NCBI GenBank assembly: GCA_024742835.1
Contig: JANSXS010000030.1
Span: 1 to 40,007, forward strand
From: Paracoccaceae bacterium
Lineage (GTDB): Bacteria > Pseudomonadota > Alphaproteobacteria > Rhodobacterales > Rhodobacteraceae
DNA: 40,007 nucleotides
Direction: 5' to 3'
A program made the translations under genes and the position numbers. Position 1 is the first letter of the stretch; each line of letters opens with the position of its first letter. Positions 1 through 8,702 of the stretch are shown piece after piece. Under the pieces are notes generated by a model. That model ran no database searches. It was not told the origin of the DNA and saw only the letters and a program-made list of their open reading frames with translations.

Positions 1-126
1 CGGAAACAGGTGAAGGGTAATCTCCTTTACAGGGTCAAATGCCCTAGCCAGCTCATACAGCCTGAAACCTATCCGCCTCTCCCAACACTGTAACAGAATC
101 GGGAACCTCGACCGTTCACGGGGCAT
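1..126 (-). CDS. Possible partial unknown gene running off the left edge
   Basis: A reading frame on the minus strand starts with ATG at 126 and stays open for 42 codons to the window edge. A strong AAGGAG Shine-Dalgarno sequence lies nine bases before that ATG. The protein begins MPRERSRFPILLQ and is rich in aromatic and arginine residues. I do not recognise a family. Codon use (several AGG, CTA-like and TTA codons) is less typical than the neighbouring GTA genes. The frame could be chance, so the call rests mainly on the ribosome binding site. It would be divergent from the zinc-finger gene beside it. Confidence 0.3.
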   Translation of the reverse strand, partial: MPRERSRFPILLQCWERRIGFRLYELARAFDPVKEITLHLFP

Positions 127-214
127 TCATCCCATCTCCTTGTTCGTAATCGCGGACTATACCAAATAGGGAGCATTGGTAAAATGCAAACGCGTCATGA
201 CGGAGATCACAGGA

Positions 215-553
215 ATGTATGGCCGCGGCAGTGAAGACATGCGCGCCCTGATCGCGGACAGGCTGGCGTCGCTGGACCATGAAGATCAGCGTGGCGATGC
301 CGGGCAAGCCACGGTGGCGCTGGATCAGCAGGCGATGGGACGTCTCAGCCGCATGGACGCTTTGCAAAATCAGGCCATGGCCCGCGCCACGGGCACCCGC
401 CGCGAAAGCGAGCGTCGTCGCCGGATCGCGGCTCTGGCGCGCATGGACGCGGGCGAATTCGGCTATTGCAATGATTGCGGGGAGGAGATCGCGACAGGTC
501 GGCTCAGGCTCGATCCCGCCTCGATCAAATGTGTGGACTGCGCGCGCGGCTAA
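215..553 (+). CDS. DksA/TraR-type C4 zinc-finger protein
   Basis: Small protein of about 112 residues ending in a four-cysteine zinc finger (YCNDCGEEI followed by KCVDCARG, spacing C-X2-C-X17-C-X2-C). This is the C-terminal zinc finger of the DksA/TraR family. The preceding charged helical part would correspond to the coiled coil that enters the RNA polymerase secondary channel in true DksA. The protein is shorter than E. coli DksA (151 residues), closer to the small TraR-like members common in Alphaproteobacteria. The start is uncertain: ATG 215 has GGAG nine bases upstream, while ATG 197 and TTG 176 are in frame but have poorer sites. It converges on the end of the GTA cluster. The exact regulatory role is not visible. 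Confidence 0.8.
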   Translation: MYGRGSEDMRALIADRLASLDHEDQRGDAGQATVALDQQAMGRLSRMDALQNQAMARATGTRRESERRRRIAALARMDAGEFGYCNDCGEEIATGRLRLDPASIKCVDCARG

Positions 554-664
554 AGCATATCGCGTTTGACCGGGCTCTTGTATTCACCGGAACTTGCGGG
601 ACGGCGTTTGCCAAGCACAACGCGTTCGCACGGTCCGGTGAATACAATTGAACGCGATACGCTT
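553..664. repeat. Long imperfect inverted repeat between zinc-finger gene and GTA g15
   Basis: Left arm 553-590 and right arm 635-664 are imperfect reverse complements. Shared blocks are AAGC(a/g)TATCGCGTT and TTGTATTCACCGG. The left arm carries about eight extra bases between the blocks. The repeat fills the whole space between two convergent genes and touches both stop codons. It could act as a bidirectional terminator or be a REP/MITE-like repeat. No strong T-tract follows either arm. Confidence 0.75.
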
Positions 665-3600
665 CAAAGCGCGCCGACCGACAGCTTCGCCGCGCGCCCC
701 GGCCCGAACGCCGCCGACATCTGCGCGACATGCAGATCATAGGCCACACCCACACCATCCGCCGCCTGCGCCGCGGCGCTGTAGGTCCAGCTTGGGCTGT
801 CCACCGTCACCTCGCGCAGCACCTGCGGCCCCTGCATCACCCGCACCAGATAGCGTTCGGCCTCCTCGGCCAAAGGCACATCCGGCGTGTCCCACCTGTC
901 GCCACCAAGCCGGGTGCGCCGGAACCAGCTTAGCGTGCGATCCTGACCCGCGTGGCTGCCAAGCCGCAAATGCACCGGCGACAGCGGGCGCAGGCCAAGC
1001 CCCTCGAAGGCCAGCACCGCATGGGCATAGGCCGGGTCGTCCACCGGGCGCGCCGCCGGCCCGATACGGTAATGCCGCGCCAGACCGCGCTTGCCCTCGC
1101 TCAACGCGATCTGACGCGGGGTGCCATCCAGCCGAACAAGAAAGCTGCCCACGGGCCAGACCGCGCCATATTCGGTGCCCGCCTGCCCTCGTAGACGATG
1201 GCTGAGCAGATAGGTGTCACGATCCACCAGCACCGCATCGCGCATCTGGATCACCTCCCAGCCCTCGGGCGTGCCATCGCCGACCGCGCAAAGATTGGCC
1301 CCGTTGAGAAACGCCAGATCGCCTACGCTTTCCAATTGGCCGCTTAACATCCGGACCTGCACCGCCTCGCCCCGGTCAACGCGCCCGGCAGGCGCGGGTG
1401 CCAGCGGCGTTTCCAGAACACCGACAGGCGTGCGCGCGGCAATGATCTGGTTCAGCGCGTAATTGGCATCCTCGTCCGCAGCGTAAAGCGCCGCAGAGCC
1501 GGGCCATGGATTGGCCGTCACCGCCAGATAGGGGGCGTGCGGCACCTCGTCCCCGGTCAGCATCGGCAGATCCAGAAACAGCGGCATCACCGGGCTTGGT
1601 GCGACAAACGGCTTGACCGGCGCAACCTCGTCGGGAATCTCGGCGGGCCGGTAGCTTTCAGGTTCGATGCGCACCGCATCGACCTTTTGCGCGCCGCCCT
1701 GGGTGTCGACACGGTCGATGCGAAAAAACCCCTGTCCGCCTGCTTCGGGCAGGGCCAGCACATCCCCCGCCCCGGTTTCCAGCGCCGAGGGCGGCAGGGT
1801 CAGGCGCAGCGTATCCATCGCCACGCGCGCCTCTGAAAGCCAGCGTTCCACCGTCTGGCGCCCCTCGGCGCGCGTCATGGCCAGCGGTATTTCGGACGAA
1901 GACACCGCATGTGTGCTGGTGTCCGGCAAGACGACCTCCTCGGAGATCGCCTCGAAATCGCCATCCGCCTCGACAAAGCGAAGTCGAACGCGGCCGGCCA
2001 GCTCCACCGTGCTGCCCCGCGTCTCTTCCAGAACGCCGTCGATCTCGTCATCGCGCACCAGCCGGTCAGGGTCGATCACCCGGTCGGTCAGGCCGTCGCG
2101 CATCACAAAGCGCAATCCGCCATCGCGTTCCACCGCATCGAACCCATAGCGCAGCATCAGCGGCTGAAGCGCGCCACGCGCCTCGCCCACCTGATCCACG
2201 CTATAGCCCCGCACAACACCGAACAGCCCGGACGTGTCGCAGCTCTCGATCCCGGCCCCGGCACAGATTTCCTCGACCAGTCCGGCCAGCCTGCGCGACG
2301 AGGCGCGCCCGTTCAGCCAATGCCCCCGAGCGTAGTTCTCCCCATCGGTCCACAAGCCGCGATTGTTGGGGAACAGAGGATAGGGTCGCATGTCCCAGGC
2401 CCAAAGACAGGCATGGCCCATGTCGATCATCGGCGCGCCGTATTCAACGGAGACGGGATTACGCGCGGGATCGCCCCAATACCCCACCATCGCGCGGATA
2501 TACTGGATCTGCATCAACTCGTCCCGACGACCGTCCGAGAAATGCGGCAATTGCGATTCCGAGGATTTGGGATCAAGAAACTTGTTGGGCTGGTTTGCGC
2601 CCTTGTCGATCGCGGCACAGCCATATTCGGTAAAGCGGATCGGCTTGGATTGCGGCACCCAGTCGGTGGGCGTTTGGGCACGCAGCCCGCCGACCCTGTC
2701 GTGATGCTCGTTCAGCCACCAGTTGCGCAGATCCTTGTAGCGCCAGACCCACGGCTCGCCGTGGTCGTCATCGGTGATGGGCGTGCGGATCTGGGCCGCG
2801 CGGGCCTCTGGGGAATGATAGTACCAATCATACCCCTCGCCGCCTTCGATATTGGCCTGAAGATAGTCCAGCTCATGGATCGCCCCGAACCCGGCCTGCG
2901 CGTCCAGATGATCACGTCCCTCGCGCCAATCGGCCAAGGGCATGTAATTGTCGATGGCGATAAAATCTATGTTGGAGTCCGCCCATAGCGGGTCAAGATG
3001 AAAGAAGCGGTCGCCCGATCCGTCCTGCGGTTGATAGCCGAAATATTCCGACCAGTCGGCGGCATAGCTGATCTTGACCTCAGGCCCCAGCAGCTTGCGC
3101 ACCTCGGCGGCCAGATCAACAAGCGCCGCGACGGCAGGAAAGCTGTTATTCGCGCCCCGGATCTGCGTCAGCCCGCGCATTTCCGATCCGATGCAAAAGC
3201 TTTCGACACCGCCCGCCGCCACGCAAAGCGCCGCCTGATGCAGGATGAACCGCCGGTAGCCCCAATCCTGCGGCCCATCATAAACCACCGGGCTGGACAC
3301 AAGTTGCCCATTAAAGGCCAACAGATCCAGCGCGTTGGTCGCCGGCTGCGACTGCCAGGTCTGAACAGGCACATGCCCGATGCGGAAATCCTCTGCGACG
3401 GCAGCGCCGAAAAACGTCGCCACCTCGTCCTCGGCGTCGGGCGTGCCGTCCGGGCTGGCCTCGACCCCCGGTGCCAGCGATGTGGTGATCCGTCCGCGCC
3501 ACGGCAACACGGGTTGACCCGGCTCACCGCTATAGGGATCCGTCAGGGTGTTTCCAGGCATCTGGTCCATCAGGATGAACGGGTAGAACAGCACATCCTG

Positions 3601-4677
3601 CCCCGCCTCTTTCAAAGCGATGATCGCCTCGATCACCGACTGGTCGGTGGGGGTGCCGCCATAAACCTGCCGCCCGGCCTCGTCCACCGGCACAAGCTGC
3701 GCCTGCGCGCGCCGCAGCCCGCAGACATGCCACGGCATGTTCCCCGCGTCATAGCTGGCCTGTTCGACCTTGGGCCGCAGGCTGCACTGCCCAACCCGAA
3801 GGTCATCCCCAAACCAGCTCACGATCAGCGAACTGGCTTTCAGCCCCTGCAACTCACCCCGCATCTGGTCCAGCGAGGTCAGAAAATCGGTCTTGCCAGA
3901 GGGGGAATTCACATTCGCGGGTGCCTGCGAGCCGGGTCCATACTGGATATTGGCGGGGGTGGTGGCCAGCGCGTATTCCCCGCTTCCGGGCAAAAGTGCC
4001 AACCCCTCCACCCCATGGGCGGGGTCCAGCGTGGCGCCCGGCAACCCCTGCTGTGCCGGGCGGCTGACCTCGAAGGTGAATTGTGGCACCCGGTTGTTGA
4101 ACGGGCTGAGGTCCAGATCCTCGATCACCACATAGGCCGTGCCGCGATAGGCCGGGACCGTGCCCGCGCCCTCGACGGCCTCGATCCTGGGGTCGGGCAA
4201 CTGGTCGCGCGTGCCGCGATAGACCCGCAGGGTAAGATCCTCGCGCGGCAGCTCGATCCCGTCGGCCCAGATGCGGCCCACATGGCTGATCTCGCCCTCG
4301 CACAGGGCAATCGCAAGGCTCAAAGAATAGCTGTAGCTGCGTTGCGCGGGTTGGCTTGGCGCGCCCTTGCCACCACCCCCGCCGCTGGTGGTCACGGTCT
4401 CGCGGAATTGCGTGGCCCAGATCACCTGACCGGCCACCCGCATCCGCCCGTAAACCTGAGCGATGGCATCGCCCTCGCCGGTGCCGGTCAGACGCAGGCG
4501 GCTGACCTTGCCGGTTTCCACCGTATCCGATCCCTGCCCCAGCAACCGCTGGTCGATGGACCGCCCGATCACGGCCCCGGCAAAGCGGCCCACCGCCGCC
4601 ATCGACAATCCAAGCAGCGAACCGCCCACCGACCCGCCGAGCGCGGCCCCCGCCGCCGAAAGAACAACCGTTGCCAT
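664..4677 (-). CDS. g15: GTA g15: baseplate megatron / host-specificity protein with TIM-barrel-like domain
   Basis: Last and largest gene of the gene transfer agent cluster, 1337 residues, the size expected for RcGTA g15. The N-terminus has a glycine/alanine-rich hydrophobic stretch. Next come a tail-hub-like region (about 20-300), a GTA TIM-barrel-like glycoside-hydrolase fold (roughly 420-760, with SYAADWSEYFG and FTEYGCAAIDKG) and a phage tail-hub-type C-terminal half. In RcGTA the protein forms the tip of the tail baseplate, penetrating the recipient envelope. It starts at ATG 4677, three bases after the g14 stop, so translation is probably coupled. There is no sign of frameshift or truncation over 4 kb. 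Confidence 0.95.
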   Translation of the reverse strand: MATVVLSAAGAALGGSVGGSLLGLSMAAVGRFAGAVIGRSIDQRLLGQGSDTVETGKVSRLRLTGTGEGDAIAQVYGRMRVAGQVIWATQFRETVTTSGGGGGKGAPSQPAQRSYSYSLSLAIALCEGEISHVGRIWADGIELPREDLTLRVYRGTRDQLPDPRIEAVEGAGTVPAYRGTAYVVIEDLDLSPFNNRVPQFTFEVSRPAQQGLPGATLDPAHGVEGLALLPGSGEYALATTPANIQYGPGSQAPANVNSPSGKTDFLTSLDQMRGELQGLKASSLIVSWFGDDLRVGQCSLRPKVEQASYDAGNMPWHVCGLRRAQAQLVPVDEAGRQVYGGTPTDQSVIEAIIALKEAGQDVLFYPFILMDQMPGNTLTDPYSGEPGQPVLPWRGRITTSLAPGVEASPDGTPDAEDEVATFFGAAVAEDFRIGHVPVQTWQSQPATNALDLLAFNGQLVSSPVVYDGPQDWGYRRFILHQAALCVAAGGVESFCIGSEMRGLTQIRGANNSFPAVAALVDLAAEVRKLLGPEVKISYAADWSEYFGYQPQDGSGDRFFHLDPLWADSNIDFIAIDNYMPLADWREGRDHLDAQAGFGAIHELDYLQANIEGGEGYDWYYHSPEARAAQIRTPITDDDHGEPWVWRYKDLRNWWLNEHHDRVGGLRAQTPTDWVPQSKPIRFTEYGCAAIDKGANQPNKFLDPKSSESQLPHFSDGRRDELMQIQYIRAMVGYWGDPARNPVSVEYGAPMIDMGHACLWAWDMRPYPLFPNNRGLWTDGENYARGHWLNGRASSRRLAGLVEEICAGAGIESCDTSGLFGVVRGYSVDQVGEARGALQPLMLRYGFDAVERDGGLRFVMRDGLTDRVIDPDRLVRDDEIDGVLEETRGSTVELAGRVRLRFVEADGDFEAISEEVVLPDTSTHAVSSSEIPLAMTRAEGRQTVERWLSEARVAMDTLRLTLPPSALETGAGDVLALPEAGGQGFFRIDRVDTQGGAQKVDAVRIEPESYRPAEIPDEVAPVKPFVAPSPVMPLFLDLPMLTGDEVPHAPYLAVTANPWPGSAALYAADEDANYALNQIIAARTPVGVLETPLAPAPAGRVDRGEAVQVRMLSGQLESVGDLAFLNGANLCAVGDGTPEGWEVIQMRDAVLVDRDTYLLSHRLRGQAGTEYGAVWPVGSFLVRLDGTPRQIALSEGKRGLARHYRIGPAARPVDDPAYAHAVLAFEGLGLRPLSPVHLRLGSHAGQDRTLSWFRRTRLGGDRWDTPDVPLAEEAERYLVRVMQGPQVLREVTVDSPSWTYSAAAQAADGVGVAYDLHVAQMSAAFGPGRAAKLSVGAL

Positions 4678-4680
4678 GAC

Positions 4681-5130
4681 CTAGACCTCCTGAGGGAATG
4701 CGAAACGTGCCACGATACGCCGCCGCCATGGCGCACTCAGGGGGCTTTCAACCACCGCGTGACCCGAATAGGCGTGAATAAACGTGGCCTGCGCGCCGAT
4801 CTCGGCGGCCAGTCCCAGATGCTTGGCCACGCCGCCGTCCCTCATGCGAAACAACAAGACTTCGCCCGGCGCAACAGGTCCAGAGGGGCACGGCACAAGG
4901 TATCTGCGCGCCGCACGCCACAACGCCTCGTCGCGGCCAGGCTCTGACCAGTCCATGCTGTAAGCGGGCACGACCCCCGGCTCTGTCCCGTAAAGCGCGC
5001 GCCACACGCCGCGCAGCAACCCAAGACAGTCGGTGCCGCCTCCCCGGCAACTGGCCTGATGCCGATAGGGCGTGCCAATCCACAGACGCGCCTCTGCCAC
5101 AGCGCGTGCACCCATGTCCGCCCCGCTCAT
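4681..5130 (-). CDS. g14: GTA g14: NlpC/P60-type tail peptidase
   Basis: A 149-residue NlpC/P60-superfamily cysteine peptidase of the phage/GTA type. The catalytic Cys is visible at residue 35 (GGTDCLGLLR), with His104 (AKHLGLA) and the HAYSGH segment (119-124) as the other active-site candidates. In RcGTA it is a tail component that opens peptidoglycan during DNA delivery. Its ATG overlaps the g13 stop (ATGA, 5127-5130), so it is translationally coupled to g13. Length and position match the family. Confidence 0.93.
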   Translation of the reverse strand: MSGADMGARAVAEARLWIGTPYRHQASCRGGGTDCLGLLRGVWRALYGTEPGVVPAYSMDWSEPGRDEALWRAARRYLVPCPSGPVAPGEVLLFRMRDGGVAKHLGLAAEIGAQATFIHAYSGHAVVESPLSAPWRRRIVARFAFPQEV

Positions 5131-6017
5131 CCGCGACGGCTCCCACCATCAAGCCGGGCCACCCTCGAAGGGTCGGTGATCGACCAATCGTCACCGGGAA
5201 TATCGGGGAAGCCCTGAAAATTCAGCAGGTTGTTGAACTTGAGCTGACAGGTGCCCATCCGTTTGTCGCACCCAGCCTCCAGCCGCACCAGATCACCCGT
5301 GCCGATCACAGCGCGCAGCGGGTGCCACAGCTCGATAGAGCGCCCCGTGGTGTCCGTCACATCGCGCTTGATCATGCCCGACAACCCCGTCGCAGGCCCG
5401 CTCAGAACCCGCAACATGCCATGCCGGAACCAGTCCGGCGCAAAGCCGTCAAGCGCGGCAAAGCGGAACACGCGCCGCGCCTCGACCGTCTCGACCGGAC
5501 GTTCGCTGGCATAACCCGGCAGCCCCATGTCAAACCCGCAGTCGCGATCGCCCAAAACCGCGCTGCATGGCTTTTGAAACACTCGCCCCAGCGGCAGGTT
5601 CAACCGTTCGGTCAAGCCGCGCAATTCGGCCTCGAACGCGCCGCCCGCGCGCTTTATCTCGCCGATGGTGCCGCGAAACTGCAACTGGCGTTCATCCACG
5701 TTCTGCCAATTGACCAGCCAGGCCAGCACCTCCGCCCCGTCATAGCGCCCAGCCTCGATATCCGCCTCGGTGATCGCATCGTCGCGCAGCGCGCCCAGCG
5801 CCTCGGTATTGTCCACCGACAGGCCCGTTGTCTGCTGCAATGCCCGCGCGCTTAGCCCGGTGTCGGCGCGAAACGCGTGGCCATCAAAGGCCAGCGGGCC
5901 ATCGTGGTCGGTAAAGCCCAGCCGAAGCCCGTCCTCGCGTACAAGCGCCCAACAGCGGCAGGTCGTGGTAAGCCCAGTGGCCAGATGGGCCTTCAGCCCC
6001 GCGTGAAACCCGCTCAT
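5127..6017 (-). CDS. g13: GTA g13: baseplate hub protein (DUF2163 family)
   Basis: A 296-residue DUF2163/phage_BR0599-type protein, the baseplate hub of GTAs. Cysteines are conserved in KPCSAVLGDRDCGFD and GCDKRMGTCQ. In published RcGTA structural work the hub is described as carrying an iron-sulfur cluster, and these residues are the obvious ligands here. That link comes from my memory of the literature plus the visible cysteines. The ATG overlaps the g12 stop (6014-6017) and the stop overlaps the g14 ATG, so g12, g13 and g14 form a coupled translation chain. Confidence 0.93.
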   Translation of the reverse strand: MSGFHAGLKAHLATGLTTTCRCWALVREDGLRLGFTDHDGPLAFDGHAFRADTGLSARALQQTTGLSVDNTEALGALRDDAITEADIEAGRYDGAEVLAWLVNWQNVDERQLQFRGTIGEIKRAGGAFEAELRGLTERLNLPLGRVFQKPCSAVLGDRDCGFDMGLPGYASERPVETVEARRVFRFAALDGFAPDWFRHGMLRVLSGPATGLSGMIKRDVTDTTGRSIELWHPLRAVIGTGDLVRLEAGCDKRMGTCQLKFNNLLNFQGFPDIPGDDWSITDPSRVARLDGGSRRG

Positions 6018-6646
6018 ACCCGCACCTCCACCACCGGCACGTTGGGTACTTCACCGGCCTGGAAACTGGCAAGGCTGGTATGGATACGGTCGATATCGAA
6101 CCGCACCGGTACGTCGAATTCGAACCCTGCGGTGATGCGAACGCCCGCGTTTACAGGATGCACGAAATGCAAAATGCCTGTCGCGGTATCGACCTCGTAA
6201 TGCACACCCTCTTGCACCTCTTCGTCGCCCAGCCCGACCCGGACGCTGCCCGCGACGGGCTTGGTGACAGGCCGGGCATAGGTGATCTCGCCGGACCGGT
6301 AGGTCTTGATCAGCGGCACCTGCGCCGTAACGTCATCGCCCGCACCCAGAATCTGGTCGGTGAACTGCGGTTCAGCCTTCGCGCGCCCCGATTTGTAATC
6401 GGTCCAGTCCTTCCAGCGAAAACCGTACATTTGACCCTGCCGCGCCTCGAAGAAGGCAATCAGCGTCTCGATATCGTCAAGGCTACGCATCGCCACGCCC
6501 GCGTCATAGCGCCGGCGCGAATGTTTCCAGGGCGTGTTGCGCTCCTCGAACCCGTTGGCAAGCGTGACCACATCCGTCAACCGCTCCGGCCCGCCGACAG
6601 AGCCAAAACTCAGGCTGGCGGGAAATCTTACCTCGTGAAACTGCAT
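6014..6646 (-). CDS. g12: GTA g12: distal tail protein (DUF2460 family)
   Basis: A 210-residue protein of the DUF2460 (TIGR02217) family, the distal tail protein linking tail tube to baseplate hub. Diagnostic motifs are the N-terminal MQFHEVRFP, the segment GGPERLTDVVTLANGFEERN, and YGFRWKDWTDYKSG. It follows g11 with a 15-base gap containing GGGAGAG as ribosome binding site. Length and order match RcGTA g12. I see no anomaly. Confidence 0.95.
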   Translation of the reverse strand: MQFHEVRFPASLSFGSVGGPERLTDVVTLANGFEERNTPWKHSRRRYDAGVAMRSLDDIETLIAFFEARQGQMYGFRWKDWTDYKSGRAKAEPQFTDQILGAGDDVTAQVPLIKTYRSGEITYARPVTKPVAGSVRVGLGDEEVQEGVHYEVDTATGILHFVHPVNAGVRITAGFEFDVPVRFDIDRIHTSLASFQAGEVPNVPVVEVRV

Positions 6647-6661
6647 GACTCTCTCCCTGCC

Positions 6662-7321
6662 TTAACGGTTGCGGTTGCCGCGCCCGATCGCGCGGCCAAG
6701 CTGCGCCGCGATCTGCGCCTGACTGCGCCGGAACCCCTCCACATCTGGGGTGCTGACATTCATCACCACGCGCACATCGCCACCCGATTGCGCCCGCACC
6801 CCCAGCTTGCCATCCGCGCCACGCGCCAACGGCATGATCGCCTCCGGCCCAGCCTCTCCCATCAGCCCGGTGCCGCCGCGCATCGGAAACATCGTCGGCC
6901 CGTTGACAACGCCACCGCTGGCAAAGGGCTGCACCCGGCCAGAGGCAAAGCTGCCCCCCTTCTCAAAGGCGAAAAGCCCCCCCATAAGGCTGCCGATCCC
7001 CTGGCTCAGCAAACCGCCCACATGGTCGGTCACGGGCCGCACAGCGGAATTGAACGCCGAGCTGATCATCGAGTTCGCCATGTTGCGCAGCGCCTCTGAT
7101 AGGCTGTCGCCCTCGATCACCGCCCCGCGTATGGCCTTGTTGAGCCCCCGGCTGATCCCCCGGTCAAGGGCGGCCACGTCATGCCCGGTCCCCTGAAAGG
7201 TCGCCCGCACGCGCGCCATCTCTGCGTTGAAGACCGCCGCCATCTCGGTCGCAGCGCCAAGGTTTTCGTCAAGCGCCGCCACCTCGCCGTCCAGATCGCC
7301 CATCTGTCCCGTCTCACTCAT
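6662..7321 (-). CDS. g11: GTA g11: tail tape measure protein
   Basis: A 219-residue phage tail tape-measure-type protein. The N-terminal half is helical. The C-terminal half has the glycine-rich signature FEKGGSFASGRVQPFASGGVV followed by MFPMRGGTGLMGEAGPEAI, typical of TIGR/phage tape-measure ends. It is far shorter than siphophage tape measures (often over 700 residues), consistent with the short GTA tail. Start chosen at ATG 7321 because GGAGAG sits about nine bases upstream. ATG 7342 is in frame but has no such site. It overlaps the end of g10.1 by eight bases. Confidence 0.92.
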   Translation of the reverse strand: MSETGQMGDLDGEVAALDENLGAATEMAAVFNAEMARVRATFQGTGHDVAALDRGISRGLNKAIRGAVIEGDSLSEALRNMANSMISSAFNSAVRPVTDHVGGLLSQGIGSLMGGLFAFEKGGSFASGRVQPFASGGVVNGPTMFPMRGGTGLMGEAGPEAIMPLARGADGKLGVRAQSGGDVRVVMNVSTPDVEGFRRSQAQIAAQLGRAIGRGNRNR

Positions 7322-7529
7322 AGCTCGTCTCTCCATTGTCATCGGGATAATCCGCCAACAGTGCCTCCAGCCGGGATCGTCTCAGCGGTGCGACCCCCGC
7401 AGGCTTGCCCAGCAACAGGTCAAGCTCGGCAGGCGTCAGCGCCCAGAACTCCGCCGGACGCAGCCCAAGCCCCCGAATGCCCGCCCGCATCAGCGCAGGC
7501 CAGTCGATGCCCGCAGGTGCCCCGCTCAT
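7314..7529 (-). CDS. g10.1: GTA g10.1: small tail assembly chaperone
   Basis: A 71-residue protein with the signature IDWPALMRAGIRGLGLRP and EFWALTPAELDLLLG, diagnostic of the TIGR02216 phage tail assembly chaperone found in GTA clusters. It sits directly after g10 and its ATG overlaps the g10 stop (ATGA, 7526-7529). Many phages make the second chaperone by -1 frameshifting. Here no classical slippery heptamer is visible at the junction, and the overlap suggests coupled re-initiation instead. Confidence 0.92.
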   Translation of the reverse strand: MSGAPAGIDWPALMRAGIRGLGLRPAEFWALTPAELDLLLGKPAGVAPLRRSRLEALLADYPDDNGETSYE

Positions 7530-7846
7530 GATCCCTCTGCCAAGGTAAAGGCCCGCGCCAGCAATGCCGCCGCCGCGCGCGCCGCGCCCAATGGCCCGCC
7601 CTCGATCTCGGCCTGCAACAGATCGGCCGCCGTGCCCTGCCAGCCGCCCCCGCGCAACCCGGCCACGATCAGCGCCAGCACATCACGGCTGGAAAACGCG
7701 CCGCCCTCGAACCGCTCGACCAGCGCCACCAACGTGTCGTCGCCAAGCGTGGCCTCCAGTTCGGCCAGGGCACCCAGCGTCAGCTTGAGCACCCGCCGCT
7801 CTCCATCCACGCGCAGCGCCACCTCTCCTGCCAGGGGGTTCGCCAT
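7526..7846 (-). CDS. g10: GTA g10: tail chaperone-type 'gene transfer agent family protein'
   Basis: A 106-residue protein starting MANPLAGEVAL, belonging to the Phage_TAC_11-like GTA family (tail assembly chaperone). The start at ATG 7846 is the family start. An upstream extension of the same frame (to 8014) runs antisense-like through g9 and is not protein-like. It lies between the major tail protein and g10.1, the usual position for tail chaperones. The proposed role is keeping the tape measure soluble before tail assembly. Confidence 0.92.
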   Translation of the reverse strand: MANPLAGEVALRVDGERRVLKLTLGALAELEATLGDDTLVALVERFEGGAFSSRDVLALIVAGLRGGGWQGTAADLLQAEIEGGPLGAARAAAALLARAFTLAEGS

Positions 7847-7850
7847 CGGC

Positions 7851-8264
7851 TCAGACCGCCATGAAGTTAAGCTGCCCGGCGGAATTGAGCGAAAGCTCAT
7901 ACGTCGCCTCGCCGTCGTGATTGCCCGCATACTCGATGGACCCCACCTGAAACGGACCTTCGATAACGCCGAAATCCGGGATAACCACCTGAAAATCCGG
8001 CATCTCGCCGTCAAAGAATATCTGCCGCACGCGCTCGTCGCTGGCGGCGTCGCGAAAGATGCCCGATCCGCTGATCGCGGCGCTTTTCACACCGGCACCG
8101 GCCAGCAGTTCCCGCCAGCCGCCCGCCGATTCAAGGCTGGTCACATCCACGCTTTCGGCATTGAAGCTGACACGCGTCGCGCGCAGCCCCGCCACCGTCT
8201 GAAAATTGCCGTCGCCGGTCAGGTCGATCTTGACCAACAGGTCCTTGCCGTTTTGCACTGCCAT
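7851..8264 (-). CDS. g9: GTA g9: major tail (tube) protein
   Basis: A 137-residue protein of the TP901-1-type major tail family (TIGR02126). Visible features are GKDLLVKIDLTGDGNFQTVAGLRATR at the N-terminus and the YELSLNSAGQLNFMAV end. It forms the hexameric rings of the short GTA tail tube. The start is ATG 8264 with GGAG about ten bases upstream. The longer in-frame METDP start lacks that support. There is a four-base gap to g10. Confidence 0.94.
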   Translation of the reverse strand: MAVQNGKDLLVKIDLTGDGNFQTVAGLRATRVSFNAESVDVTSLESAGGWRELLAGAGVKSAAISGSGIFRDAASDERVRQIFFDGEMPDFQVVIPDFGVIEGPFQVGSIEYAGNHDGEATYELSLNSAGQLNFMAV

Positions 8265-8282
8265 GGGGTCTGTCTCCAAAGG

Positions 8283-8702
8283 TTATGGGTTCGGGGTGTC
8301 ATCCACCCGCGCACGAAAGGTCAGGTCGATCCGGCGCAGCTCGCCGGTGCCTTCCCGCCGAGCGCGGGCGCGAAAGAAATGCAGCGCGGGGCATGTCCCC
8401 CGGCTCAGGACAAGCGGCGCATCCACCAGCGCATCGCTGATCGCCGCCGCCACCTGCTTTGCTGTCTGAAAGCCCGCCGCGTTGCTGATCACGCTCACGG
8501 TGAACCGATGCCACGCGCCACCGCCCGTCCCGTCGGACCGCGCGCGCGCCTCCTCGGGGCCAAGCGTGACGTAAAGATCGGGCAAGCTACCCGGTGGCAC
8601 GGCGTCATAGATCGCCCCCGACACCAGCGCGCCCAGCGCCACATCACCCGTCAACCGTTGATAAACCGCCTCCTGAAGGGCGGCCGCCACGCCGTAGCTC
8701 AT
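8283..8702 (-). CDS. g8: GTA g8: tail terminator / completion protein (DUF3168)
   Basis: A 139-residue DUF3168 protein starting MSYGVAAALQEAVYQRL, with PDLYVTLGPEEARARSD in the middle. DUF3168 proteins cap or terminate tails in siphophages and GTAs. The ATG at 8702 overlaps the g7 stop, giving translational coupling. Order g7-g8-g9 and length are as in RcGTA. Confidence 0.92.
   Translation of the reverse strand: MSYGVAAALQEAVYQRLTGDVALGALVSGAIYDAVPPGSLPDLYVTLGPEEARARSDGTGGGAWHRFTVSVISNAAGFQTAKQVAAAISDALVDAPLVLSRGTCPALHFFRARARREGTGELRRIDLTFRARVDDTPNP

Noticed and set aside
2998..4947. 649-codon open frame on the plus strand
   Set aside because: It is antisense to GTA g15 and g14. It is long only because of high GC and shows no family features or ribosome binding site.
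7500..7550. Programmed -1 frameshift linking g10 and g10.1
   Set aside because: No X-XXY-YYZ slippery heptamer lies at the junction. The ATGA overlap and a separate start explain both proteins.
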